This document shows, in pieces, positions 25,290 through 33,700 of a stretch of 40,284 bases of DNA. A program made the translations under genes and the position numbers. Each line of letters begins with the position of its first letter. Position 1 is the first letter of the stretch. The DNA is from Bacteroidaceae bacterium. Lineage in GTDB: Bacteria > Bacteroidota > Bacteroidia > Bacteroidales > Bacteroidaceae. The notes beneath the pieces are model-generated. The model did not search any database. It saw only the letters and a list, made by a program, of their open reading frames with translations, and had not been told where the DNA came from. Location: assembly GCA_017428785.1 (NCBI GenBank), contig JAFRQD010000017.1, forward strand, positions 1 through 40,284, written 5' to 3'.

Positions 25290-26078
25290 ATGAAACTGAA
25301 TACAAACGGAAATGTATATACCTTCTGCTATGCAGCAGTAATGGTTATCATCGTTGCCTTCCTGCTGGCTTTCGTAGCCTCTGCCTTGAAGGAGACTCAG
25401 GAAGCCAACGTGGCTAACGATACGAAGGGACAGATTCTCTCTGCTCTCGGTTACGACAAGGCTACCATCGATGTGGCTAAGGTCTATGAAGAGAAGGTGA
25501 AGGACAACCTCTTCGAAGCGGGCGAATTGAAGCCTTACGGGGAGAAGTTCAACACGACTTACGGCTCTCTCATTAAGGAAGGCAAGCTTCACGTCTTCAC
25601 TGGCACGACTGCTCAGGGCGAACAGGCTTATGTACTTCCTGTTGTGGGTCGCGGTCTTTGGGGCGGTCTTTGGGGTTACATCGCCGTGAACGAGGCGAAG
25701 GACAAAGTGCTCGGCACATACTTCTACCACGAAAGCGAGACTGCCGGCCTCGGTGCTCGCATCGGCGAGAAGTGGTTCCAAGACCAGTTCATCGGCAAGC
25801 CCATCTTCGGTGAGGACGGTAATGTCGCTCTCACAGTCACGAAGGCTGGTGCTGCTCAAAGCGAGTTCGAAGTGGACGGCGTGACCGGCGCTACCCTTAC
25901 CAGCAACGGCGTTGCCGCAATGGTCAAGGACGGCCTGGCTGCCTACAAGGAGTTCCTTGGTGGTGCTGCTTCTGAGTGTCCTAACAAAGGAAAGTGCCAG
26001 AAGGAAGGTGGATGTCAAGCTGAGGCAGAATGCACCTGCCCTGTAGGAGAGTGTGAAGAAACCAATGTTGAACAATAA
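25290..26078 (+). CDS. nqrC: Na+-NQR subunit C with cysteine-rich tail
   Basis: The 262 residues have one N-terminal membrane helix (about 9-31) and the FMN-attachment motif DGVTGATLTSN (modified Thr202 expected), the normal NqrC plan. After residue 225 there is an extra tail of 37 residues with six Cys (CPNKGKC, GGC, ECTC, GEC) not usual for NqrC. The tail could bind a metal or be oxidised in the periplasm; this is inference. AGGAGG at 25276-25281 gives a strong ribosome site overlapping the nqrB stop. Confidence 0.95.
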   Translation: MKLNTNGNVYTFCYAAVMVIIVAFLLAFVASALKETQEANVANDTKGQILSALGYDKATIDVAKVYEEKVKDNLFEAGELKPYGEKFNTTYGSLIKEGKLHVFTGTTAQGEQAYVLPVVGRGLWGGLWGYIAVNEAKDKVLGTYFYHESETAGLGARIGEKWFQDQFIGKPIFGEDGNVALTVTKAGAAQSEFEVDGVTGATLTSNGVAAMVKDGLAAYKEFLGGAASECPNKGKCQKEGGCQAEAECTCPVGECEETNVEQ

Positions 26079-26096
26079 TTAAAGGAGGAAAAGAAT

Positions 26097-26720
26097 ATGA
26101 GTAAATTGTTTTCTGACGAGAATAAAGCCGCATTCACAGGCCCCCTTAACGTGAACAACCCCGTCGCTGTTCAAGTGCTCGGTATCTGTTCGGCATTGGC
26201 TGTCACCAGTCAGCTGAAGCCCGCCATCGTGATGGGACTTAGCGTGACGGTCATCACGGCATTCTCGAATGTGATTATATCTCTGTTGCGCAAGACCATT
26301 CCCAACCGCATCCGCATCATCGTGCAGCTTGTGGTTGTGGCAGCGCTTGTGACAATCGTGAGCCAGCTGCTCAAGGCTTATGTTTATGATGTGAGCGTGC
26401 AGCTGAGTGTCTATGTAGGCTTGATTATCACCAACTGTATCCTGATGGGTCGTCTCGAAGCTTTCGCTATGCAGAACGGTCCTTGGCCTTCGTTCCTCGA
26501 CGGCATTGGCAACGGCCTCGGCTATGCTGCCATCCTCGTTATCGTGGGCTTCGTTCGCGAGCTTTTCGGCTTCGGCACACTCTTCGGCTACAATGTCATC
26601 CCGCAGTTCATGTACGACGCAGGTTATCAGAACAACGGCATGATGGTGATGCCCGCCATGAGTTTGATTATTGTAGGTTTAGTAATCTGGGCACATCGTG
26701 CCTATAACAAAGAAAGTTGA
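26097..26720 (+). CDS. nqrD: Na+-NQR subunit D
   Basis: 207 residues, about six membrane segments, homologous in plan to NqrE. Motifs NPVAVQVLGICSALAVT and NCILMGRLEAFAM. NqrD and NqrE hold an iron centre between them in the membrane (known for the Vibrio enzyme). AGGAGG at 26083-26088 precedes the ATG. Confidence 0.96.
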   Translation: MSKLFSDENKAAFTGPLNVNNPVAVQVLGICSALAVTSQLKPAIVMGLSVTVITAFSNVIISLLRKTIPNRIRIIVQLVVVAALVTIVSQLLKAYVYDVSVQLSVYVGLIITNCILMGRLEAFAMQNGPWPSFLDGIGNGLGYAAILVIVGFVRELFGFGTLFGYNVIPQFMYDAGYQNNGMMVMPAMSLIIVGLVIWAHRAYNKES

Positions 26721-26755
26721 AAAATTAAATAATTAAAAAGTTAAAAAAGAATTGC
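26721..26755. repeat. left A/T flank of the inserted four-helix gene
   Basis: GTTGAAAAATTAAATAATTA-type sequence following nqrD; approximate inverted counterpart of 27113-27150. Confidence 0.45.
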
Positions 26756-27112
26756 GTGGAAAAACAGAGCGTTATAGAAAAGCTGAGTATCAAGTTTGCC
26801 TTGCGCATCATCAAACTTCATAGATATCTTAATCAGGATAAATGTGAGTTCGTGATATCAAAGCAAATATATCGCTCTGGAACAAGCATAGGAGCCAATA
26901 TAGCAGAAAGCAAGGCTGCGCAGAGCGACGCTGACTTCATTAACAAGATGAGCATAGCTCTGAAAGAAGCCTACGAGACGAGATATTGGTTAACATTGCT
27001 CCACGAGTCTGAAACTATTGATGATGCTGAATTTGATTCGATAGATAATGATGCGAAAGTTATAGTCGGAACATTGACCAACATTATCAAAAAGCGTAAA
27101 GGACTTGCCTAA
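26756..27112 (+). CDS. four-helix-bundle protein (S23/IVP-like) inserted in the nqr operon
   Basis: A GTG start gives 118 residues: VIEKLSIKFALRIIKLHRYL, YRSGTSIGANIAES and ALKEAYETRYWLTLL are the hallmarks of four-helix-bundle proteins related to the 23S rRNA intervening-sequence protein. No enzyme function is known; such proteins may bind nucleic acid. It interrupts the conserved nqrD-nqrE pair, is more AT-rich than its neighbours, lacks the AGGAGG site seen before nqrC, D and F, and has repeat-like flanks. It looks like a late insertion. Confidence 0.88.
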   Translation: MEKQSVIEKLSIKFALRIIKLHRYLNQDKCEFVISKQIYRSGTSIGANIAESKAAQSDADFINKMSIALKEAYETRYWLTLLHESETIDDAEFDSIDNDAKVIVGTLTNIIKKRKGLA

Positions 27113-27150
27113 AGTTTTTCACCTTTTCAATTTTTCACCTTTTAAACTTT
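27113..27150. repeat. right A/T flank of the inserted four-helix gene
   Basis: TTTTTCACCTTTTCAATTTT-type sequence, close to the right part of the nqrA-nqrB spacer (24049-24075). Confidence 0.45.
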
Positions 27151-27157
27151 TATAAGT

Positions 27158-27784
27158 ATGGATCACATGATTTCTCTCTTTGTCCGCAGCATCTTTGTGG
27201 ACAACATGATATTCGCCTTCTTCCTGGGTATGTGCTCTTACCTGGCCGTATCCAAGAATGTGAAGACAGCCCTTGGCCTGGGCGTGGCAGTCACCTTCGT
27301 GCTGCTCGTCACAGTGCCAGTCGATTATGCTTTGCAGACCTACGTCCTCGGTCCCGATGCCATCGTAGCAGGCGTTGACCTGACGTTCCTTGCCTTCATC
27401 CTGTTCATCGCCGTTATTGCCGGTATGGTGCAGTTGGTGGAGATGATTGTGGAGCGCTTCAGCCCGTCGCTCTATGCTTCTCTCGGTATCTTCCTGCCTC
27501 TGATTGCAGTAAACTGCGCCATCATGGGTGCCAGCCTGTTCATGCAGCAGCGCGTCACGATGGAGCCCACCAATGCCCAGTTCATCGGCGGCTTCGGCGA
27601 CGCAATCGCTTATGCACTTGGTTCCGGTATCGGTTGGCTGCTGGCCATCGTTGGCCTTGCTGCCATTCGCGAGAAGATGGCTTACACCGACGTACCCAAG
27701 CCCCTGCAGGGCCTCGGCATTACATTCATCACAGTTGGTCTGATGGCACTTGCCTTCATGTGCTTCTCTGGCCTTAATATCTAA
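27158..27784 (+). CDS. nqrE: Na+-NQR subunit E
   Basis: 208 residues, six membrane helices. The start [20 protein letters not shown], the [12 protein letters not shown] motif with its conserved Cys, and [11 protein letters not shown] are typical. It pairs with NqrD around the membrane iron centre. Confidence 0.97.
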   Translation: MDHMISLFVRSIFVDNMIFAFFLGMCSYLAVSKNVKTALGLGVAVTFVLLVTVPVDYALQTYVLGPDAIVAGVDLTFLAFILFIAVIAGMVQLVEMIVERFSPSLYASLGIFLPLIAVNCAIMGASLFMQQRVTMEPTNAQFIGGFGDAIAYALGSGIGWLLAIVGLAAIREKMAYTDVPKPLQGLGITFITVGLMALAFMCFSGLNI

Positions 27785-27802
27785 TAATAGGAGGAACAGA
27801 AT

Positions 27803-29092
27803 ATGGATATGAATTTGGTTTTAACCAGTATAGGAGTATTCCTTACTATTATTATGATACTGGTGGCAATCCTTCTCGTTGCGAAGGCTTATCTGTCGCC
27901 AAGTGGCAACGTGAATGTAACAATCAACGGCAAGGACACGCTCTCTGTTCCTCAGGGTGCTTCTCTGCTGAGCACGTTGAGTCAGGAAGGCGTCTTCCTT
28001 CCCTCAGCTTGCGGCGGCAAGGGCTCTTGCGGACAATGCAAACTGCAGGTAACGGCTGGTGGTGGCGAGATTCTCGACTCTGAGAAAGGCCACTTCACAC
28101 GCAAGCAAATCAAGGACCACTGGCGCCTCGGTTGCCAATGCAAAGTGAAGGGCGACCTCGAGGTTAAGGTTGACGACTCAGTAATGGGCGTAAAGGAATG
28201 GGAGTGCACCGTAATTGGCAACAAGAATGTGGCAACCTTCATCAAGGAGTACAAGGTGGCTCTGCCAGCTGGCGAGCACATGGACTTCGAGCCCGGCTCT
28301 TACGCACAGATCAAGATTCCTGCATTCGACTGCATCGACTACGACAAGGACTTCGACAAGTCTCTCATCGGCGATACTTATCTGCCTGCTTGGGAGAAGT
28401 TCGGCTTGTTCCCCCTCAAGTGCAAGAACCCGCAGGAAACTATCCGCGCATACTCTATGGCCAACTATCCCGACGAGGGCGACATCATCACCCTCAACGT
28501 CCGCATCGCTACGCCTCCCTTCAAGCCGAAGGAGCAAGGCCCTGGCTTCATGGACGTCAACCCGGGTATCGCTTCGTCGTACATCTTCTCGCTGAAGCCA
28601 GGCGACAAGGTCATCATGAGCGGTCCTTACGGAGAGTTCCGTCCGCAATACGGCACGGGACGTGAGATGATCTGGGTTGGCGGCGGTGCCGGCATGGCTC
28701 CTCTGCGTGCTCAGATCATGCACATGCTGAAGGGACACGGCGTGAAGGATGAAGACCGTCAGCGCCCCATGCACTACTTCTATGGCGCACGTGCCCTGGA
28801 GGAGATTCCTTTCCTCGACGACTTCCTGCAGCTCGAGAAGGACTTCCCCAACTTCCACTTCCATCTTGCTTTGGACCGTCCCGACCCGAAGGCAGATGCA
28901 GCAGGCATCAAGTACACGCCGGGCTTCGTGGCTCCCGTCATGGGCGACACCTACCTCAAGGCACACGAGGCACCCGAGGACTGCGAGTACTACCTCTGCG
29001 GACCTCCAATGATGGCAAAGACCGTGCTCGACCTCTTGCACTCTCTCGGCGTAGAGGACGACATGATTCGCTTCGACAACTTCGGCGGATAA
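27803..29092 (+). CDS. nqrF: Na+-NQR subunit F, NADH dehydrogenase flavoprotein
   Basis: 429 residues: one N-terminal helix (about 8-30), a 2Fe-2S ferredoxin domain with Cys70, Cys76, Cys79 and Cys111, an FAD domain with RAYSMANYP (215-223), and an NADH domain with GGGAGMAPLR (about 297). It takes electrons from NADH. AGGAGG at 27789-27794; the alternative ATG is 27809. Last core gene of the operon. Confidence 0.97.
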   Translation: MDMNLVLTSIGVFLTIIMILVAILLVAKAYLSPSGNVNVTINGKDTLSVPQGASLLSTLSQEGVFLPSACGGKGSCGQCKLQVTAGGGEILDSEKGHFTRKQIKDHWRLGCQCKVKGDLEVKVDDSVMGVKEWECTVIGNKNVATFIKEYKVALPAGEHMDFEPGSYAQIKIPAFDCIDYDKDFDKSLIGDTYLPAWEKFGLFPLKCKNPQETIRAYSMANYPDEGDIITLNVRIATPPFKPKEQGPGFMDVNPGIASSYIFSLKPGDKVIMSGPYGEFRPQYGTGREMIWVGGGAGMAPLRAQIMHMLKGHGVKDEDRQRPMHYFYGARALEEIPFLDDFLQLEKDFPNFHFHLALDRPDPKADAAGIKYTPGFVAPVMGDTYLKAHEAPEDCEYYLCGPPMMAKTVLDLLHSLGVEDDMIRFDNFGG

Positions 29093-29096
29093 CCCT

Positions 29097-29666
29097 ATGA
29101 AGAAATGTTTGCTTTTAGCGATAAGCTTGCTCCTTGCCCTCGCCGTGCAGGCGCAGACGAACCTTGTTGGTCGCACCTACTACAACGCTAACATCTTGTC
29201 CGACAAGATGAACGAGGCCATCAAACAGGTGCTTCCCGAAGCTAAGGCAGAAGCAATAGCCAAGGAGGAGAAGGAGAAAGGCCGCAAGCTGACGGATGCC
29301 GAGAAAGCCGCCGTAGAGAAGAAGCTTCAAGAGGCTAGGACCAAAGCCAACGCCGTGTTGAAAAGCATGAAGACAGCCGTCACCATTGAGTTCAAGTCGG
29401 AGTCGCAAGCCGTCATGAAGATGGACATGCAGATGGACGATGAAGCCTTGAAGCAAGCCGGCGTGAACTGGGCAAAGCGTAAAATGCTGAAGGCCCTATT
29501 GTCTATGGCTCCCTCTTCGGAGAAGGCAACGTATGTGGTCAAGGGCAACCTCGTCATCATGGATCCGAATGACGAGCCTGACACGCTTCGCCTCTCCGAC
29601 GACGGCAAGTATCTTTACGGCAAGTTTGATCAAAAGAGCGACATCAGGCTGACGCGAACGAAGTAA
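29097..29666 (+). CDS. small exported protein, unknown
   Basis: 189 residues with a signal peptide (MKKCLLLAISLLLALAVQAQ). It has a charged helical stretch with KEEKEKGRKLTDAEKAAVEK (about 58-80) and a beta-rich C-terminus (ATYVVKGNLVIMDPNDEPDT). It starts 4 nt after nqrF, so it is cotranscribed with the pump and ends before the terminator at 29697. No family is recognised; it may be a periplasmic accessory or simply hitch-hiking. Coding is well supported by codon use. Confidence 0.8.
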   Translation: MKKCLLLAISLLLALAVQAQTNLVGRTYYNANILSDKMNEAIKQVLPEAKAEAIAKEEKEKGRKLTDAEKAAVEKKLQEARTKANAVLKSMKTAVTIEFKSESQAVMKMDMQMDDEALKQAGVNWAKRKMLKALLSMAPSSEKATYVVKGNLVIMDPNDEPDTLRLSDDGKYLYGKFDQKSDIRLTRTK

Positions 29667-29696
29667 ACAGCAGCGAATTAGTTTAAAGTAATAGTC

Positions 29697-29736
29697 AAGC
29701 GGCGACAGAATCATCCATTTCTGTCGCCGCTTTTTT
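29697..29736 (+). terminator. rho-independent terminator of the nqr operon
   Basis: A perfect 14-bp stem AAGCGGCGACAGAA / TTCTGTCGCCGCTT with an 8-base loop, then a T-run. Confidence 0.93.
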
Positions 29737-29795
29737 GTTTATGTTGCTGTCTGGGGAAACGGCCGAGGTGGGGTGCAGGGAACGGCTCGCTTCCA

Positions 29796-29980
29796 ACCCC
29801 ACCCCTCGCTTCGCTTTTCCCCTCCCCTTCAAGGAATGGGAGGGGAGTTGGGGCGCTTGCCCTCCGCCCCTCCTTCTATGCGCTTTCCGCTTCTTCCGAT
29901 ATGTTCTTTCCGCTTCTTCTGACAAGGGGAGTTGGCATCCATGCTCCCCTCCCATCTAAGGGGAGGGGTAGGGGTGGGGT
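29796..29980. mobile_element. small palindromic C/G-rich repeat element
   Basis: ACCCCACCCCT at 29796-29806 and AGGGGTGGGGT at 29970-29980 are exact inverted ends; inside are CCCCTCCCC and GGGAGGGG hairpins. It resembles the short intergenic repeats common in Bacteroidetes, pieces of which also sit inside tamB. The gap 29737-30779 (1.04 kb) holds this, element E1 and array R2, and no gene. Confidence 0.55.
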
Positions 29981-30061
29981 ATGTCTGATGGAGAGGATTG
30001 TTTCTATGTGCCTCGTTATCATGGGGACAGGTAACCTCTGAGTAGTTTCCTCATATACTTC

Positions 30062-30382
30062 ATTTGTAAATATTGCTGTCCGGTAAAAATTTTTCATCAT
30101 TACCTGCACCCTCCTAACCATCGGCATTTAGAGCTACATGTGATTGGCAGGGGCTTGGGACGCCCCAAAGGGGCAGAAAGATGTCAGCCCAGGGCATCGC
30201 CCTGGGTGTTGAAATACCGCGGCAAATGACGCTCTGTAAGAGCAAAAGCACTAAAACACAAAGCTTTTGCCCCTTTAGGGCGAAATCTACTTCTGCGTCA
30301 TAAACCCAGGGCATCGCCCTGGGCTGACATCTTAATGGCCTTTCAGGCCGGATTTACCGGACACCAATAATTTGTAAATATA
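30062..30382. mobile_element. MITE-like element E1 with invertible-looking core
   Basis: Ends are inverted: ATTGCTGTCCGGTAAA (left) and TTTACCGGACACCAAT (right). The core (30208-30303) lies between near-perfect 28-bp inverted repeats (30180-30207, 30304-30331; GATGTCAGCCCAGGGC). Compared with E2 at 35787 the core has the same orientation but the outer arms are exchanged. No transposase is coded. Confidence 0.75.
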
Positions 30383-30591
30383 TTTCCTATGGGCACGCTT
30401 TCTGACGGCTTGTTTTTGCTTCTGTGGCACTTTGCTACCCCAAAGGAAAAATAAGGGCTTAAATCGAATTTCCCTCTGAAATCGGGGTTTTGCGAGGAGG
30501 CGTTTTTTTGACGAAGAGCAAAGAAAGTATAAGTGCCGAATATGATGTGGATAAATTCTGCGTGGATTTTTGCCAAATTCCGCCTGCTGCG

Positions 30592-30679
30592 ATGGGCAAC
30601 TCCACATGCGGAAATTGCAAACGCCGCGTGTGGCGTTGGTCAACATCGCGTGCGGCGTTGGCCGGCATCGCGTGCGGGA
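30592..30679. repeat. four-unit 22-bp array R2
   Basis: Units start at 30592, 30614, 30636 and 30658, all 22 bp, for example TTGGTCAACATCGCGTGCGG. Same period and number as in R1 and R3. Orientation may be opposite, because TTGACAAAAA reads on the minus strand to the right. It lies just after the tamB stop. Confidence 0.7.
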
Positions 30680-30779
30680 CTTCGAAATTCCGCCTTTTTC
30701 TGCTCGATTTTTGTCAAGAAAAATTCACCGGTTTCCCTTCTTCGGACAGGCGCAGCCGGATGCCTCGGAACAGAAAGCC

Positions 30780-33700
30780 TTACTTTGCGGCCTTCTTTTT
30801 CTTTGTTCGTTGGAAGAGTTCCTTGAAGCGGTCGAAGTCGCGTTGGAACTTGATGCCGATGCCTTGTGTAGTGAGCGAAGACTGGGTGAAGTAGCGGTCG
30901 TTGGTCTGATTGTAGGCTTTCAGCGAGAAGGGGCTGCGTGGCGAGAGTCGGTACTGTATGTCGAAGTCGCCGATGAAGTTGTTGCTACCCATCTTGTACT
31001 TGTTCTCTCTGTAGCCGAAGTTGCCGTTGAACTGCAGTCTGCCGCTCAGCATCTTGCCGCTCACCAAAGCCTCTGCATCCAGCTCCTGCCAGCCCTCTTC
31101 GCCGGTTCGGAGGTTTGTGCCGAGCGTCCATCCTGTTCCGCCCAAGGCACTCGACATGATTTGATTGAAACGGGAGCTTAATGCGCTGCTTACTACGGAG
31201 TTGACCGCCATGCTGCCCTTCGTCTGCTTTGTGTCGATGAGGGTGCCGTAGGTGTAGAACCTGCCGACTCCGAGCAGGTAGATAGCCTGCATGTCTCTGT
31301 CCTCCTCGCTGCTCATCATCGAGCGGACCATCTGCTTCTCGTCCTCATTTGCGTTGGGGATGTCGAAGTCGAAGCTGATGACGGGTTCCCGTGCCATACC
31401 GCCAATCTTCATGATGCAATCGACGCGTGTGTTGGAGAGGCCAAGTCCGGTGGCCGAGAGGTCGTCGAGCGAGACATTGGGCACCGTGTGTTTGGCGGTC
31501 AGGTTGAGTGCTGCCTGCATGGCGTCGCCGCCGAAGACAATGGTTCCGTCGGGCTGGAAGGTGAAGTCCTTGCGGATGACGTCGCGGATGGACATGCGAT
31601 AGTTGCCCTCTTCCACTCGGTAGGTGCCGAAGAGCTGGAAGCGGCCTTTGTTATAATAATGTGCTCTGAGACGTCCGTTGCCGTAGAGCGAGATGTTGTC
31701 ACCCGTTCTGGGGTCCATCAGGATGCGTATCTGGGCATTCGGGTTGGCGTTGATGTCGAAGTTGATTCGAAGGTCAGCCTCCCCCGTCTCCTCCAAAGAA
31801 GGGGTGAGCCGTCCCGCATCTTCGCCGTTCACCCCTCCTTTGGAGGGGCTGGGGGAGGCAGTACTTGTGTACGTCACAAAGTCGGCATCAGCCACAGTTC
31901 CCGTTGTTGCGGTATTGTAGTTGATAGTGGTGCCAGGCATGGGCGTAGCAGAGAGGTCGATGTTCACGTTGCCTGGCTCACCGCTCAGATGCACCTGAGC
32001 ATCAGCATATACTGTGCCGAAGAAGCTCATGCTGCCTTGATGGGGGAAGTTGTAGGCGAGCATGTTGTGGGCATCTATGCTGACATCAAAGCGAAGATTC
32101 TTGAGAGAGTTGTGCATCAGATGCGCATCAACTGTGGCAGCATGCTCGCTCATTCCGGGCATTCCCAAGTAGTCGTAGACATGCGCTCCACGAATCATGA
32201 TGTTGTCTGGCCGCAGGATGACGCTGTCGCCGGTAAGGTGGTAGTCCGCTCCGGTAGCAAGGACATTCACTTTCAGCTCATCGACAAACATGTCTCCTTC
32301 AAGATTGACGAACTTGAACGGACCGTAGATGCGCGTCCGTCCCGAGGCTCGTCCCTGCAGATTCCTGAAGATGCCTTTCGTGTACTTGTTCAGGAATGCG
32401 AGGTCTATGTGGCTGGTTTGCACGTTGAGGTTGAGTCCGTCGTCCATGCCCTTACCCGGGATGATGGTTCCCAGCACTTGAGTCCGATGCTCGGGCACAG
32501 GTCCCTTCATGTCCGCCTCCAGCATGATGGCACGTTCCTGTTTGCCCCAATTGCCGTAGAGGCTCATGTCTCCGAGGTTTGCGGCGTTGAACGTGAAGTC
32601 CTTTATCTGCAGGAAAGCGTCGGCAAAGGGTTTCTTCATGAGCGATGTGGCATAGATGCTTCCCGTTGCCCGACCGTCGAAATCCACTTTGTGGAAGTTC
32701 GCGAGGTCCATTATATAAGAGATGTCGATGTCGGCCAGCTCGGCTTTCAGGGTGTCGGAGGCAAGGGCGGAGACTCTTCCGCCAATGGTGATGTGTCTGT
32801 CTGCCTGGCTGATGGAGAGATCCTCCACATCCACAACCTTGTCGTGATACATGATGGTGGCAGGTTTGATGGCCCAAAGCGAGTCGCCGATGATGATACT
32901 CGACTTGTTTATCTTGGCGTTGATGGCAGGTTTGTCGGCCAGGTCTCGGCGAACTGTGCCGGTCAGGCTGATGTCGCCGGCATTCGAGATGGTTCCCTTG
33001 TTGTCCCATCTGAGGCGAGACGTCACCTTGTCATGGGTCGCATAGGCATCGAGGTTGATATCTACGGGCTTTCCCTTGATGAGTCGCTCGCCTTGAAGGC
33101 TGGTCTGGATGGACGTGCTTCCGGCTTCTGCCCTGCATTCGATGTTCTGCAACTCCTGCCCGGCCATCTCGAGACGGGGTATGTGCATTTGCATCGAAAT
33201 CTGCTCTATCGCATCGCTTATCGTGCCTTCGAAGGTGCTTCTGGCAGGCAGGCGAAGACTCTTGCCCAGCAGCCTTTCCGCCAGCACCGTGTCCTGAAGC
33301 TGAACGTGGAAGCGGAAGTCGTTGCCCACAGGCTTCTGATGGTTGGCATTCGAGGTGAAGAGGCTGGGCAGATTCTGTCGGAGAGAATGTGTGAAGGAAG
33401 CCGGAAGCGTCTTCCAGTTCATGATGCCGTCTGCCTTTACATTGAGGAAGTCGCTCTCCACAACGAGGTGCTGACTGCCTTCCGACTGGTAGCTTTCGAG
33501 TCCGACGTCGCCGATGCGGAGCGTTCCCTTGTCCTCCGAAGTGATTGTCAGCTCGCTGAGTTGCATGTCGCCCTGCAGGTTGTCGAGACTTAAGTCGCTG
33601 AATGTCGCATCGATAAGGCCGCTGAATCGTTCGCCCTCATAGCCTTTGGTGAGTCCCATCTTGTGCGGCGCGAAGTCGTTCAGCGTTGCCTGACAGATGA

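Noticed and set aside
30114-30314. small ORFs inside E1 and E2
   Set aside because: They follow the palindromes of the elements and have no conserved start or protein-like features.
31488-33593. 701-residue plus-strand frame
   Set aside because: Antisense to tamB; composition typical of a mirror frame.
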